From an uncultured Lewinella sp. (GTDB lineage: Bacteria > Bacteroidota > Bacteroidia > Chitinophagales > Saprospiraceae), in assembly GCA_938021455.1 (NCBI GenBank), contig CALIGP010000138.1, forward strand, positions 1 through 8,932: DNA of 8,932 bases, read 5' to 3'. Under the pieces are notes generated by a model, which saw only the letters and a list, made by a program, of their open reading frames with translations, searched no databases and had not been told where the DNA came from. The translations under genes were made by a program, and so were the position numbers. Numbering within the stretch: position 1 is the stretch's first letter; each line of letters begins with the position of its first letter. This document shows positions 1 to 5,406 of the stretch, piece after piece.

Positions 1-1200
1 AGGCCAGAATCCAGTCGTCCCGATTTCTGGTGTCCAGGTAAGGGTACCAAGGCTCTCGTACATCCAATTTTGGGTCGTACCACTGGCATACCCGAGAATG
101 ATGTCCGCATCTCCATAGATATAATCGTTCTCATCCAGGCAATCGCTATTGAGTTCTGCATGAATAGCAAACTCCGTTTGCCCACTACTAAAGTCTGGCC
201 CCAACCAATATCCTCCTGAGGTATGAGTTGTATAGGCAATTGATGCTCCAATGGAAGTGGTAAAGTCACGAATTGCCTGAGATTCCGGCTCGGAAAAAGT
301 ACTCGGCCCCCGATAGGAATCCGAACAAGTGCTACTGCTTGAGCCGCTGCCCCCCCAATCAGAATCATAATTCCGGTTAAGGTCTACTCCTCTACAAGAG
401 CTCCCTGAATTGACGCGGCGATTTTTACGCCACAGGCCACCACCATTAGGGTTGGTCGTACGATTATATTCATACCCATCAGGATTTACTACGGGTACGA
501 CAAAAATTTCTCGGTTATTAACTACATAGTTTAAACCGGGGTCAGATGCATAGTTTTCGAGAAGGTGAAACATGAAATTAATCACGGTTGCCATTGATGC
601 AGGTTCGCGGGCGTGATGTAAAGCATCAAAGTAAACGGGCGCTTCCGCAGCACTTTCGTCCGTATCAGGGTTATCCGATATTTTGACGGCCCAAATCGTT
701 CTTCCCTCAGTAGTCGTTCCTATACTGAAACGCTGAGTAATTAGAGATGGATACAAACTGTACATTTCATCCAACTGCTGAAGTACCTCGGCGTAGGTAT
801 AAAATCCGCCCATACTACCTAGTTCAAAGCCCGCAGTAGACTTTGTATTAGGAGAAAGCTGGTAGGTCTCCCGGTCAGCTATATTTCTCTTCTCAATTGC
901 TTTAGAAACATCCTCCGTTACAAGGTCAAAGGTTATTCCTGCTGCACTTAACAACTGCAGCTCGGATCGTTTTAGAATCATCGAATTCTTCCCTTGATGA
1001 GGGTGAACATGATCGAGATCTACGCCACTTTCTATTAGTCTTTCGATGGATTGATCATCAGCAAGCGTGAACTTGACCTCTGAATATACATCAGGGCTAA
1101 TTTGAGCCGAAAGGCACAAAGGGAGTAAGAATAGAGAAAACAATAGGTAAGTACCGGACTTTGTCCAGTTGGTAAAATTAGGCTTTGTCATGAGGAACAT
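1..1200 (-). CDS. Secreted M14 family zinc carboxypeptidase, N-terminal 400 residues (C-terminus beyond window)
   Basis: This is a metallocarboxypeptidase of the M14 (carboxypeptidase A/T) family, which removes C-terminal residues from peptides using one zinc ion. I translated it by hand from the minus strand. A signal peptide occupies about residues 1-32 (hydrophobic stretch TYLLFSLFLLPLCLSA, cleavage probably before Gln33), so the enzyme is exported. A prodomain-like region follows to about residue 120. The catalytic domain carries the zinc motif HARE (His196, Glu199), the substrate-binding LWRK (Arg258), LNRN (Asn275-Arg276), the third zinc ligand His326 in YTTHTSGG, a probable Tyr248 equivalent (Tyr381), and the general base Glu392 in TPEIG. 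All expected active-site residues are therefore present. The reading frame is open to base 1, so any C-terminal sorting domain (common in Bacteroidota) cannot be judged. The start could be the ATG at 1200 or the one at 1191; both keep the signal peptide. The gene is separated from tsf by a terminator and is probably transcribed alone. Confidence 0.93.
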   Translation of the reverse strand, partial: MFLMTKPNFTNWTKSGTYLLFSLFLLPLCLSAQISPDVYSEVKFTLADDQSIERLIESGVDLDHVHPHQGKNSMILKRSELQLLSAAGITFDLVTEDVSKAIEKRNIADRETYQLSPNTKSTAGFELGSMGGFYTYAEVLQQLDEMYSLYPSLITQRFSIGTTTEGRTIWAVKISDNPDTDESAAEAPVYFDALHHAREPASMATVINFMFHLLENYASDPGLNYVVNNREIFVVPVVNPDGYEYNRTTNPNGGGLWRKNRRVNSGSSCRGVDLNRNYDSDWGGSGSSSSTCSDSYRGPSTFSEPESQAIRDFTTSIGASIAYTTHTSGGYWLGPDFSSGQTEFAIHAELNSDCLDENDYIYGDADIILGYASGTTQNWMYESLGTLTWTPEIGTTGFWP

Positions 1201-1637
1201 TATTAAAAAACGAATACAACAATCCAATACGGACAGCATAAGGAATTTAAGATTCCATCACGAAAAAGAAAGTAAAACCGAGGGGGGAGAGAGTAACCTT
1301 TTGCACAGTACTAAATGTACAGCACAGGTCATTCTGCCTCTGAACTAGCAGAGGGCTTACAACGATTTATTTTTCATGATAGAATTCGCTTAAAACTAAA
1401 ATATAGAATCAAAGTTAAGTAAAATATTGGCACTTTTCATTATTCGCTTTCATCTTGCTACTTATTTCCACTGATTTATAACTTGGCTCATTACTTCTGC
1501 TCAATCATCCGTTTACCATTCAACCCACGCATTAATTCTTATATACCTAAGTAATTTGCCCTCGCGAAGCCCCCCCCATCAGAACCGAAATATAATTACT
1601 CTAGAACAGCCTTTGGTAGACTATCACAAACACAAAA
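1201..1637. other. Non-coding region upstream of the carboxypeptidase gene
   Basis: About 440 bp of AT-rich sequence lies between the carboxypeptidase start and the tsf terminator. I see no convincing gene, tRNA or other structured RNA. It should contain the carboxypeptidase promoter. The nearest Bacteroidota-like -7 element on the minus strand is TACATTTAG around 1312-1320, which sits inside a weak inverted repeat (GTAC-ATTTA-GTAC); this is too weak to call. There is a run of eight C at 1570-1577 and one of six G at 1282-1287. Confidence 0.5.
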
Positions 1638-1667
1638 ACGCCACGTCCCCATCAAGGAACGTGGCGT
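1638..1667 (-). terminator. Intrinsic terminator of the rplM-rpsI-rpsB-tsf operon
   Basis: Reading the minus strand, a perfect 8-bp stem ACGCCACG/CGTGGCGT encloses a 14-nt loop and is followed by TTTTGTGTTTG. It begins 25 bases after the tsf stop codon, the expected place and form for a Rho-independent terminator closing the operon. Confidence 0.85.
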
Positions 1668-1692
1668 CTTTCGCTAAAAAAGCTAAGACAAT

Positions 1693-2523
1693 TTACACGA
1701 GTTCAACGTGCTTAAAGTCTGTCACTTCCAGGCCGTTTTCAACACCTGCGACGAATTGCTTAACCGTTTTCTTGCTGTCCTTCACGAATTGCTGATTTAC
1801 CAGCGTCTTCTCTTTAAAGAACTTGTTCAAGCGGCCCATGGCGATTTTCTCGAGCATAGCCTCTGGCTTGCCTTCCTGGCGAGCGAGTTCTTTGGCAATG
1901 TCAATCTCTTGATCCTGAGTGGCCTGATCAATGTTCCCTTTATCAAGAGCGATCGGCTTCATCGCTGCCGTCTGCATGGCAACGCTACGACCAGCGTCGT
2001 AAGCAGCATCGGAGCTTGCACTAAGGCCAACGAGTACACCAGCACGGTTACCCATGTGGATGTATTCCGCTACTAGCGGAGCAGATAGCTGCTCATAAGC
2101 GGTAACGTTGATCTTCTCGTTGATCTTACCGACCATTTCGGTCACCTTGTCCTGGATGGTCAGGTCACCTTCCATGGGTAGTCCCATCAGGGCAGAAAGA
2201 TCGGCAGGCTTACCCGCAAGAGTAATGTCTGCAATTTTGTTAGCAAAAGCAATGAAGTCGTCGTTCTTAGAAACGAAGTCCGTCTCAGAGCTTAGGCGAA
2301 TGATAACACCATAGGTCTTGTCATCGCTGATTTTAGCAATAACGGCACCTTCGTTGGCATCACGATCACCACGCTTTGCAGCTACTTTTTCGCCGCGCTT
2401 GCGCAGTACTTCGATGGCTTTGTCGTAATCACCGTCGGCTTCCGCCAGGGCTTTCTTACAATCCATCATACCGGAACCGGTCATGTCCCGTAGTTTCTTT
2501 ACGTCTTGGGCTGAAATGGCCAT
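1693..2523 (-). CDS. tsf: Translation elongation factor Ts
   Basis: EF-Ts is the guanine-nucleotide exchange factor that releases GDP from EF-Tu in the cytoplasm, so that EF-Tu can bind GTP and aminoacyl-tRNA again. The 276-residue product is close to the usual bacterial length (about 280). The N-terminal UBA-like domain (about residues 1-53) contains the family signature LRDMTGSGMMDCKKAL. The core holds the TDFV motif (Thr81-Val84) that contacts the EF-Tu nucleotide site, and the C-terminal part has the expected dimerisation and helical regions. It is the last gene of the operon, 167 bp after rpsB, and a strong hairpin terminator follows. The ATG at 2523 begins at the conserved family N-terminus (MAISAQDVKKLR). 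No purine-rich ribosome-binding site is visible, as is usual in Bacteroidota. Confidence 0.98.
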   Translation of the reverse strand: MAISAQDVKKLRDMTGSGMMDCKKALAEADGDYDKAIEVLRKRGEKVAAKRGDRDANEGAVIAKISDDKTYGVIIRLSSETDFVSKNDDFIAFANKIADITLAGKPADLSALMGLPMEGDLTIQDKVTEMVGKINEKINVTAYEQLSAPLVAEYIHMGNRAGVLVGLSASSDAAYDAGRSVAMQTAAMKPIALDKGNIDQATQDQEIDIAKELARQEGKPEAMLEKIAMGRLNKFFKEKTLVNQQFVKDSKKTVKQFVAGVENGLEVTDFKHVELV

Positions 2524-2595
2524 AGCGTATTATAATTTAAGTAATTCTAAATTTTATTTAGGATGGGCGCTGGCGTTTAACCGCTGTGCCCGGTA

Positions 2596-2696
2596 GAGTA
2601 GTATGACAATAAAAGGTAGTAGTGATAGTATGATGGTAAGTGCAGATGTCTGCTCTACTATCATACTACCATTACTATCACTCTATTGTACTACTC
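2596..2696 (-). repeat. Long imperfect hairpin between rpsB and tsf, with the rpsB stop codon at its base
   Basis: An inverted repeat of about 100 bp fills most of the rpsB-tsf spacer. The outer arms are GAGTAGTA (2596-2603) with TACTACTC (2689-2696), extended past a 3-base bulge by CAATA/TATTG. An inner stem pairs GGTAGTAGTGATAGTA (2615-2630) with TACTATCATACTACC (2656-2670), one bulged base aside. The apex holds GCAGA-TG-TCTGC (2642-2653). The right arm contains a second TACTATCA (2673-2680), so alternative pairings exist. The rpsB stop codon (2691-2693) lies in the outer stem. It could stabilise or process the mRNA, attenuate tsf expression, or be a dispersed repeat; the sequence alone does not decide. 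Confidence 0.75.
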
Positions 2697-3536
2697 CGCT
2701 GCTGGTGCCGTAGGCTCTGTTGCAGCGGGAGGAGCGGGTGCTGCAGGAGGAGCAGGAGCTTCCGCTGTTGCAGGAGCGGGAGTTGCCGCAGCTGCTTCAG
2801 CCTTAGCTGGCTTGGCGCTTGCTTTTTGCTCTTTATCTTTCTCTTCGCTACGCTCAGCGAGACCCTGCTTGATGCAGGCCGTGAGGTAATCGATGACCGC
2901 CTTAATCGACTTAGAGGCATCGTCATTTCCCGGAATCGGGTAGTCAACACTGGTAGGATCAGCATTGGTATCAACGATACCGAAAGTACGCATGTTAAGC
3001 TTCTTGGCTTCGGCCACGGCGAGGTGCTCGTGTACGATATCTACCACGAAGATGGCGTTGGGGATACGGTTCATGTCCGCAATACCACCCAATACTTTAC
3101 TCATCTTCTCGTGCGTACGCGTCAGCGTCAGTTTTTCCTTCTTGGTTACACTGTCGAGTGTACCATCTTCAAGCATCCGCTGGATGTTCTGCATCTTACG
3201 GATAGAACGACGAATCGTGTTGAAGTTGGTGAGCATACCTCCCTGCCACCGGTCGGTAACGTAAGGCATGTTTACTTCAGTAGCTGCAGCGGTGATAATA
3301 TCACGGGCCTGCTTCTTCGTGGCAACGAAAAGTATCTTCTTACCCGCACGAGCAATCTGACGCATAGCGTTACCTGCACGGTCCATACCGGACAGCGTGC
3401 TGTTAAGATCGATGAGGTGGATGCCGTTCTTTTCTCCGAAGATGTAGTTGGACATCTTGGGGTTCCACTTGCGGCGTAGGTGGCCGAAGTGTACGCCAGC
3501 TTCGAGCAGCTCCTGGTGGGTGGGCTTAGTAGCCAT
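2691..3536 (-). CDS. rpsB: 30S ribosomal protein S2
   Basis: S2 is a small-subunit ribosomal protein bound late in assembly near S1 and the Shine-Dalgarno/anti-SD duplex region. The product has 281 residues. The conserved S2 fold covers about 1-230, with the N-terminal LLEAGVHFGH motif (residues 10-19), NPKMSNYIFG, DRWQGGMLTN (95-104) and VDTNADPTSVDYPIPGNDD (188-206). After a charged linker (EEKDKEQK) comes a tail of about 40 residues made almost entirely of Ala and Pro with a few Glu/Thr, ending PTAPAAE. This makes it longer than the 241-residue E. coli protein. The ATG at 3536 gives the usual MATKPTHQELLEAG start. It sits third in the operon, 152 bp after rpsI and 167 bp before tsf; the rpsB-tsf order is near-universal. 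Confidence 0.98.
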   Translation of the reverse strand: MATKPTHQELLEAGVHFGHLRRKWNPKMSNYIFGEKNGIHLIDLNSTLSGMDRAGNAMRQIARAGKKILFVATKKQARDIITAAATEVNMPYVTDRWQGGMLTNFNTIRRSIRKMQNIQRMLEDGTLDSVTKKEKLTLTRTHEKMSKVLGGIADMNRIPNAIFVVDIVHEHLAVAEAKKLNMRTFGIVDTNADPTSVDYPIPGNDDASKSIKAVIDYLTACIKQGLAERSEEKDKEQKASAKPAKAEAAAATPAPATAEAPAPPAAPAPPAATEPTAPAAE

Positions 3537-3611
3537 GGGGGTGATATTTATCGGTCGTCACCCGTGGGTTGGGGTCGGACTTTTTATTTGAGATTGTCCC
3601 GGAAGGGAAGA

Positions 3612-3687
3612 TTTTGGTCTTTTGGTCTTTTGGTCTTTTGGTGCGTCGGTACCAAAAGACCAACAAACCAAAGGACCAACAAACCAA
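3612..3687 (-). repeat. Octamer-based inverted repeat between rpsI and rpsB
   Basis: On the plus strand, three copies of TTTTGGTC and one TTTTGGTG (8-bp period, 3612-3643) are followed by a 7-base spacer and then the imperfect complement, ACCAAAAGACC plus ACAAACC/AAGGACC-type units (3651-3687). The inner 11 bp (3632-3642 with 3651-3661) pair perfectly across an 8-base loop. The remaining 20 positions out to 3612/3681 pair with only a few mismatches, giving a quasi-palindrome of about 70 bp. It begins immediately after the rpsI stop codon in the direction of transcription. It resembles short-unit hairpin repeats I recall as dispersed in Bacteroidota genomes, but this recollection is not verified here. 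Confidence 0.85.
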
Positions 3688-3688
3688 G

Positions 3689-4078
3689 CTATCGCTTAGA
3701 GAACTGGAAGCTCTTACGCGCCTTGGGCTTACCGTACTTCTTACGTTCCACAACGCGAGCGTCACGGGTAAGCATTTTCTGGCTCTTAAGTGGGCTGCGG
3801 AAGTCTTCGTTGAGCTTTACCAGCGCACGGCTGATACCCAAACGAATAGCTTCTGCTTGTCCTTTAATACCTCCACCAGATACGTTCACCATGATATCGT
3901 AGATAGCATTGTCAACTTCGATGATAGAGAAAGGCTGAACAACGGCTGGCTGGATGTGCTTCTGTGGGAAGTACTCCTTATAGTCTTTTCCGTTTACCGT
4001 GACTTTGCCGGTGCCTTGAGAGAGGTAAACGCGTGCTACGGAAGCTTTGCGTCGGCCAATGGCATTGATCTTTTCCAT
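3689..4078 (-). CDS. rpsI: 30S ribosomal protein S9
   Basis: S9 is a small-subunit head protein whose C-terminal tail reaches the P-site tRNA anticodon stem. From the ATG at 4078 the product is 129 residues, the normal family length (about 130). It opens with the conserved NAIGRRKASVARVYL, carries the S9 signature GGGIKGQAEAIRLGISRAL (residues 68-86), and ends in the basic KPKARKSFQFSKR, with the terminal Ser-Lys-Arg expected at the P site. The frame stays open upstream to a TTG at 4174, but those 32 extra codons match nothing in S9 and are rejected. It is the second gene of the operon, 197 bp after rplM, as is standard for the L13-S9 pair. No purine-rich ribosome-binding site precedes it. 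Confidence 0.98.
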   Translation of the reverse strand: MEKINAIGRRKASVARVYLSQGTGKVTVNGKDYKEYFPQKHIQPAVVQPFSIIEVDNAIYDIMVNVSGGGIKGQAEAIRLGISRALVKLNEDFRSPLKSQKMLTRDARVVERKKYGKPKARKSFQFSKR

Positions 4079-4178
4079 AAGTAATGGATTAAGGGAGGAA
4101 AGAAGAAAGGGTCTATACCGATTCCAGCTTTTTCCCGGATTTTTTGAATTTTTTGGGCGCGGACGCAGGTGCAAGGAG

Positions 4179-4216
4179 CCCCTTTTGCAGGCCTTAGGCC
4201 TGCATCCCCAAAGGGG
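4179..4216 (-). repeat. Hairpin in the rplM-rpsI spacer
   Basis: A perfect 7-bp stem GCAGGCC/GGCCTGC with a 3-base loop (4187-4203) is flanked by CCCCTTTT (4179-4186) and AAAGGGG (4210-4216), which can extend it across a small internal loop. CCCCAAAGGGG (4206-4216) is also a palindrome by itself, so two mutually exclusive folds are possible. There is no U-run after it on the minus strand, so it does not look like a terminator; transcript processing or stability is more likely. Confidence 0.7.
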
Positions 4217-4275
4217 AAAGGGTTATAGAGCAGTGCAGAAAGGCTGCAACTCCGGGCTGTCGTCCGAACAACCCT

Positions 4276-4716
4276 TTATTTGAGTTCCGTCGGCTTCTGG
4301 GCGGAGTGCGGGTGCTCAGCACCAGCGTATACGTACAGTTTCTTGATCTGCGCGCGACCAAGCTTGGTCTTCGGCAGCATACCCTTAATGGCAACTTCAA
4401 GAATCCGTTCTGGCTTGCGAGCCATCAAATCACGCGGGGTAGCCTTGCGCTGACCACCGGGGTAGCCGGTGTGGCGGAGGTACTCCTTATCCGTGAACTT
4501 CTCACCGGTGAAACGAACCTTTTCGCAGTTAACGATAATCACGTGATCGCCGTTATCAAAGTGTGGGGTGAAGTCCGGCTTGTGCTTGCCGCGAAGAATG
4601 GCAGCGACCTTAGAGGCCAGGCGGCCAACAATCTCTCCTTCTGCGTCAATGACGTGCCACTGGCGCTCCACCGATGCGGCATTGGCCGACTTGGTCTTGT
4701 AGCTAAGTGTATCCAC
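4276..4716 (-). CDS. rplM: 50S ribosomal protein L13, GTG start
   Basis: L13 is an early-assembly large-subunit protein that binds 23S rRNA. The product is 146 residues, the usual size. Conserved blocks are VIDAEGEIVGRLASKVA (residues 22-38), LRGKHKPDFTPH, GDHVIIVNCEKV, the TGYPGGQR loop (83-90), and RILEVAIKGMLPKTKLGR (104-121) before the C-terminal YAGAEHPH. The start chosen is the GTG at 4716, because the protein then begins MDTLSYKTKSANAA, the N-terminus I know from Bacteroidota L13. The frame continues upstream to a TTG at 4794, but that codon lies inside the -7 promoter box and the added residues are not L13-like. It is the first gene of the operon, about 70 nt behind the inferred transcription start. 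Confidence 0.96.
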   Translation of the reverse strand: MDTLSYKTKSANAASVERQWHVIDAEGEIVGRLASKVAAILRGKHKPDFTPHFDNGDHVIIVNCEKVRFTGEKFTDKEYLRHTGYPGGQRKATPRDLMARKPERILEVAIKGMLPKTKLGRAQIKKLYVYAGAEHPHSAQKPTELK

Positions 4717-4743
4717 TGTATTGCTTAATTTTATTTGAGTTAT

Positions 4744-4787
4744 CGCCCAGACGAATGCTTCCCTTTCCGGGCGTCCTCGCTTAAGCG
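4744..4787 (-). promoter_or_regulatory. Structured leader of rplM
   Basis: In the roughly 70-nt leader between the promoter and the GTG start, the minus strand can form CGCCC (4773-4769) with GGGCG (4748-4744) across about 20 bases. Just upstream is a self-complementary CGCTTAAGCG (4778-4787). Ribosomal-protein operons, including L13 operons in some bacteria, are often autoregulated through leader structures, so this is a candidate. The stem is short and covariation is unknown. Confidence 0.4.
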
Positions 4788-4791
4788 GCTG

Positions 4792-4823
4792 CAAAGGTAG
4801 ATGCTTTACAAACGATAAACAAG
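4792..4823 (-). promoter_or_regulatory. Bacteroidota-type promoter of the rplM operon
   Basis: On the minus strand the -7 box is TACCTTTG (4799-4792), an exact match to TAnnTTTG. It is preceded 20 bases upstream by CTTG (4823-4820), matching the -33 TTTG consensus at three of four positions. Transcription would start near 4785. The location directly ahead of rplM and the canonical box make this the clearest promoter in the window. Confidence 0.8.
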
Positions 4824-4916
4824 CCTTTTACAACTTATTTTTCAACAGCAACCTCTATAACTCACTGATAAACAGTAAAAATTTCGCACAGTTTTGAAAA
4901 TGGCACTTTCCGATCC

Positions 4917-5297
4917 CTACTTTCCAATAATGCGGAGGCGCCTTAGCAAGGCCTCCCGGCAACTTCTACTGATCGGCAAAGTCTTGGCCCCAGAGAAGAC
5001 CATATTATCGGCAATTTGATCAACGTGCAAAACATTGAGGAGATAGGAACGGTGGATACGTAAGATATTCCTGGAAGGAAGTTGTTTTTGCAGTACGCCC
5101 AGCGCAATGGAAAGGGTAAACTCTCGCCCGTCAGTAGTCACTAAGCGGCAGTAGGCGCGGTGGGCTTCGACGTAGCGAATGTCTGATGTCATAATCTTGA
5201 CCATACGTTTTTTGTAGTGGACGTAGATACGGTCCTGACGAGGGTTCGGAGATCGGGGATCGGCGGTAATGGAGAGTTGTCCGTGTTGAAAAGTCAT
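4917..5297 (-). CDS. LytTR-domain DNA-binding protein without receiver domain
   Basis: This is a small transcription regulator made of one LytTR DNA-binding domain (about residues 22-121 of 126). Family marks are the opening RIYVHYKKRMVKI, the DIRYVEAHRAYCRLVTTDG block (39-57), LPSRNILRIHRSYLLNV (73-89) and LPISRSCREALLRRL (107-121). LytTR proteins bind paired short direct repeats. Most response regulators of this class carry an N-terminal receiver (REC) domain; here only about 20 polar residues precede LytTR, with no phosphoacceptor Asp fold. The start chosen is the ATG at 5297; the frame extends to a TTG at 5321, a poorer start. It lies 109 bp after the sensor kinase on the same strand, so the two are probably co-expressed and functionally linked. 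A 21-bp-phased repeat pair lies just upstream and may be its own operator. The name of any specific orthologue is unknown to me. Confidence 0.9.
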   Translation of the reverse strand: MTFQHGQLSITADPRSPNPRQDRIYVHYKKRMVKIMTSDIRYVEAHRAYCRLVTTDGREFTLSIALGVLQKQLPSRNILRIHRSYLLNVLHVDQIADNMVFSGAKTLPISRSCREALLRRLRIIGK

Positions 5298-5355
5298 AGC
5301 GTTATCATTTACTACGACCAATATTCACGACTTAGATTCTCATTCCATCACGGTC

Positions 5356-5386
5356 CTTTCCGAAGAGCTCGTTTCACTTTCCGAAG
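5356..5386. promoter_or_regulatory. Candidate LytTR operator upstream of the LytTR gene
   Basis: Two identical 10-bp direct repeats CTTTCCGAAG (5356-5365 and 5377-5386) start exactly 21 bp apart, with an 11-bp spacer. They lie in the gap between the kinase stop and the LytTR start. Paired direct repeats about 21 bp apart are the known operator layout for LytTR proteins such as AgrA and AlgR. The 8-bp core TTTCCGAA recurs with the same 21-bp period at 8717-8746. That the neighbouring LytTR protein binds here is inference. Confidence 0.6.
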
Positions 5387-5406
5387 GATATTCTACCCTA
5401 CCACAA

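Noticed and set aside
1570..1577. Run of eight C as a phase-variation tract
   Set aside because: It is not inside a coding region or an identifiable promoter spacer, so there is no gene it could switch.
1201..1637. tRNA or small RNA gene in the long gap
   Set aside because: No cloverleaf, T-loop motif or strong hairpin other than the tsf terminator at its edge.
2640..3479. 279-codon open frame on the plus strand
   Set aside because: It lies antisense to rpsB across its whole length; its Cys/Arg/Ser-rich start is the complement of the Ala/Pro-rich S2 tail. No family resemblance.
3480..4084. Plus-strand open frames across the rpsI-rpsB spacer
   Set aside because: They are the octamer repeat translated (FWSFGLLV-like units) plus antisense of rpsI; repeat-derived, not real proteins.
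4079..4174. Upstream extension of rpsI to a TTG at 4174
   Set aside because: The 32 extra residues do not resemble S9 and overlap spacer sequence; the ATG at 4078 gives the family N-terminus.
4840..4916. Terminator after the LytTR gene
   Set aside because: Only a 4-bp ACTG/CAGT stem with the T-run on the wrong side on the minus strand; not convincing.
5298..5321. TTG start for the LytTR gene
   Set aside because: Adds eight unconserved residues; the ATG at 5297 is a better start and leaves the domain complete.
5298..5406. Possible remnant of a receiver domain between kinase and LytTR gene
   Set aside because: The gap is only 109 bp with in-frame stops and no receiver-like residues; there is no sign of a recently broken REC domain in the window.
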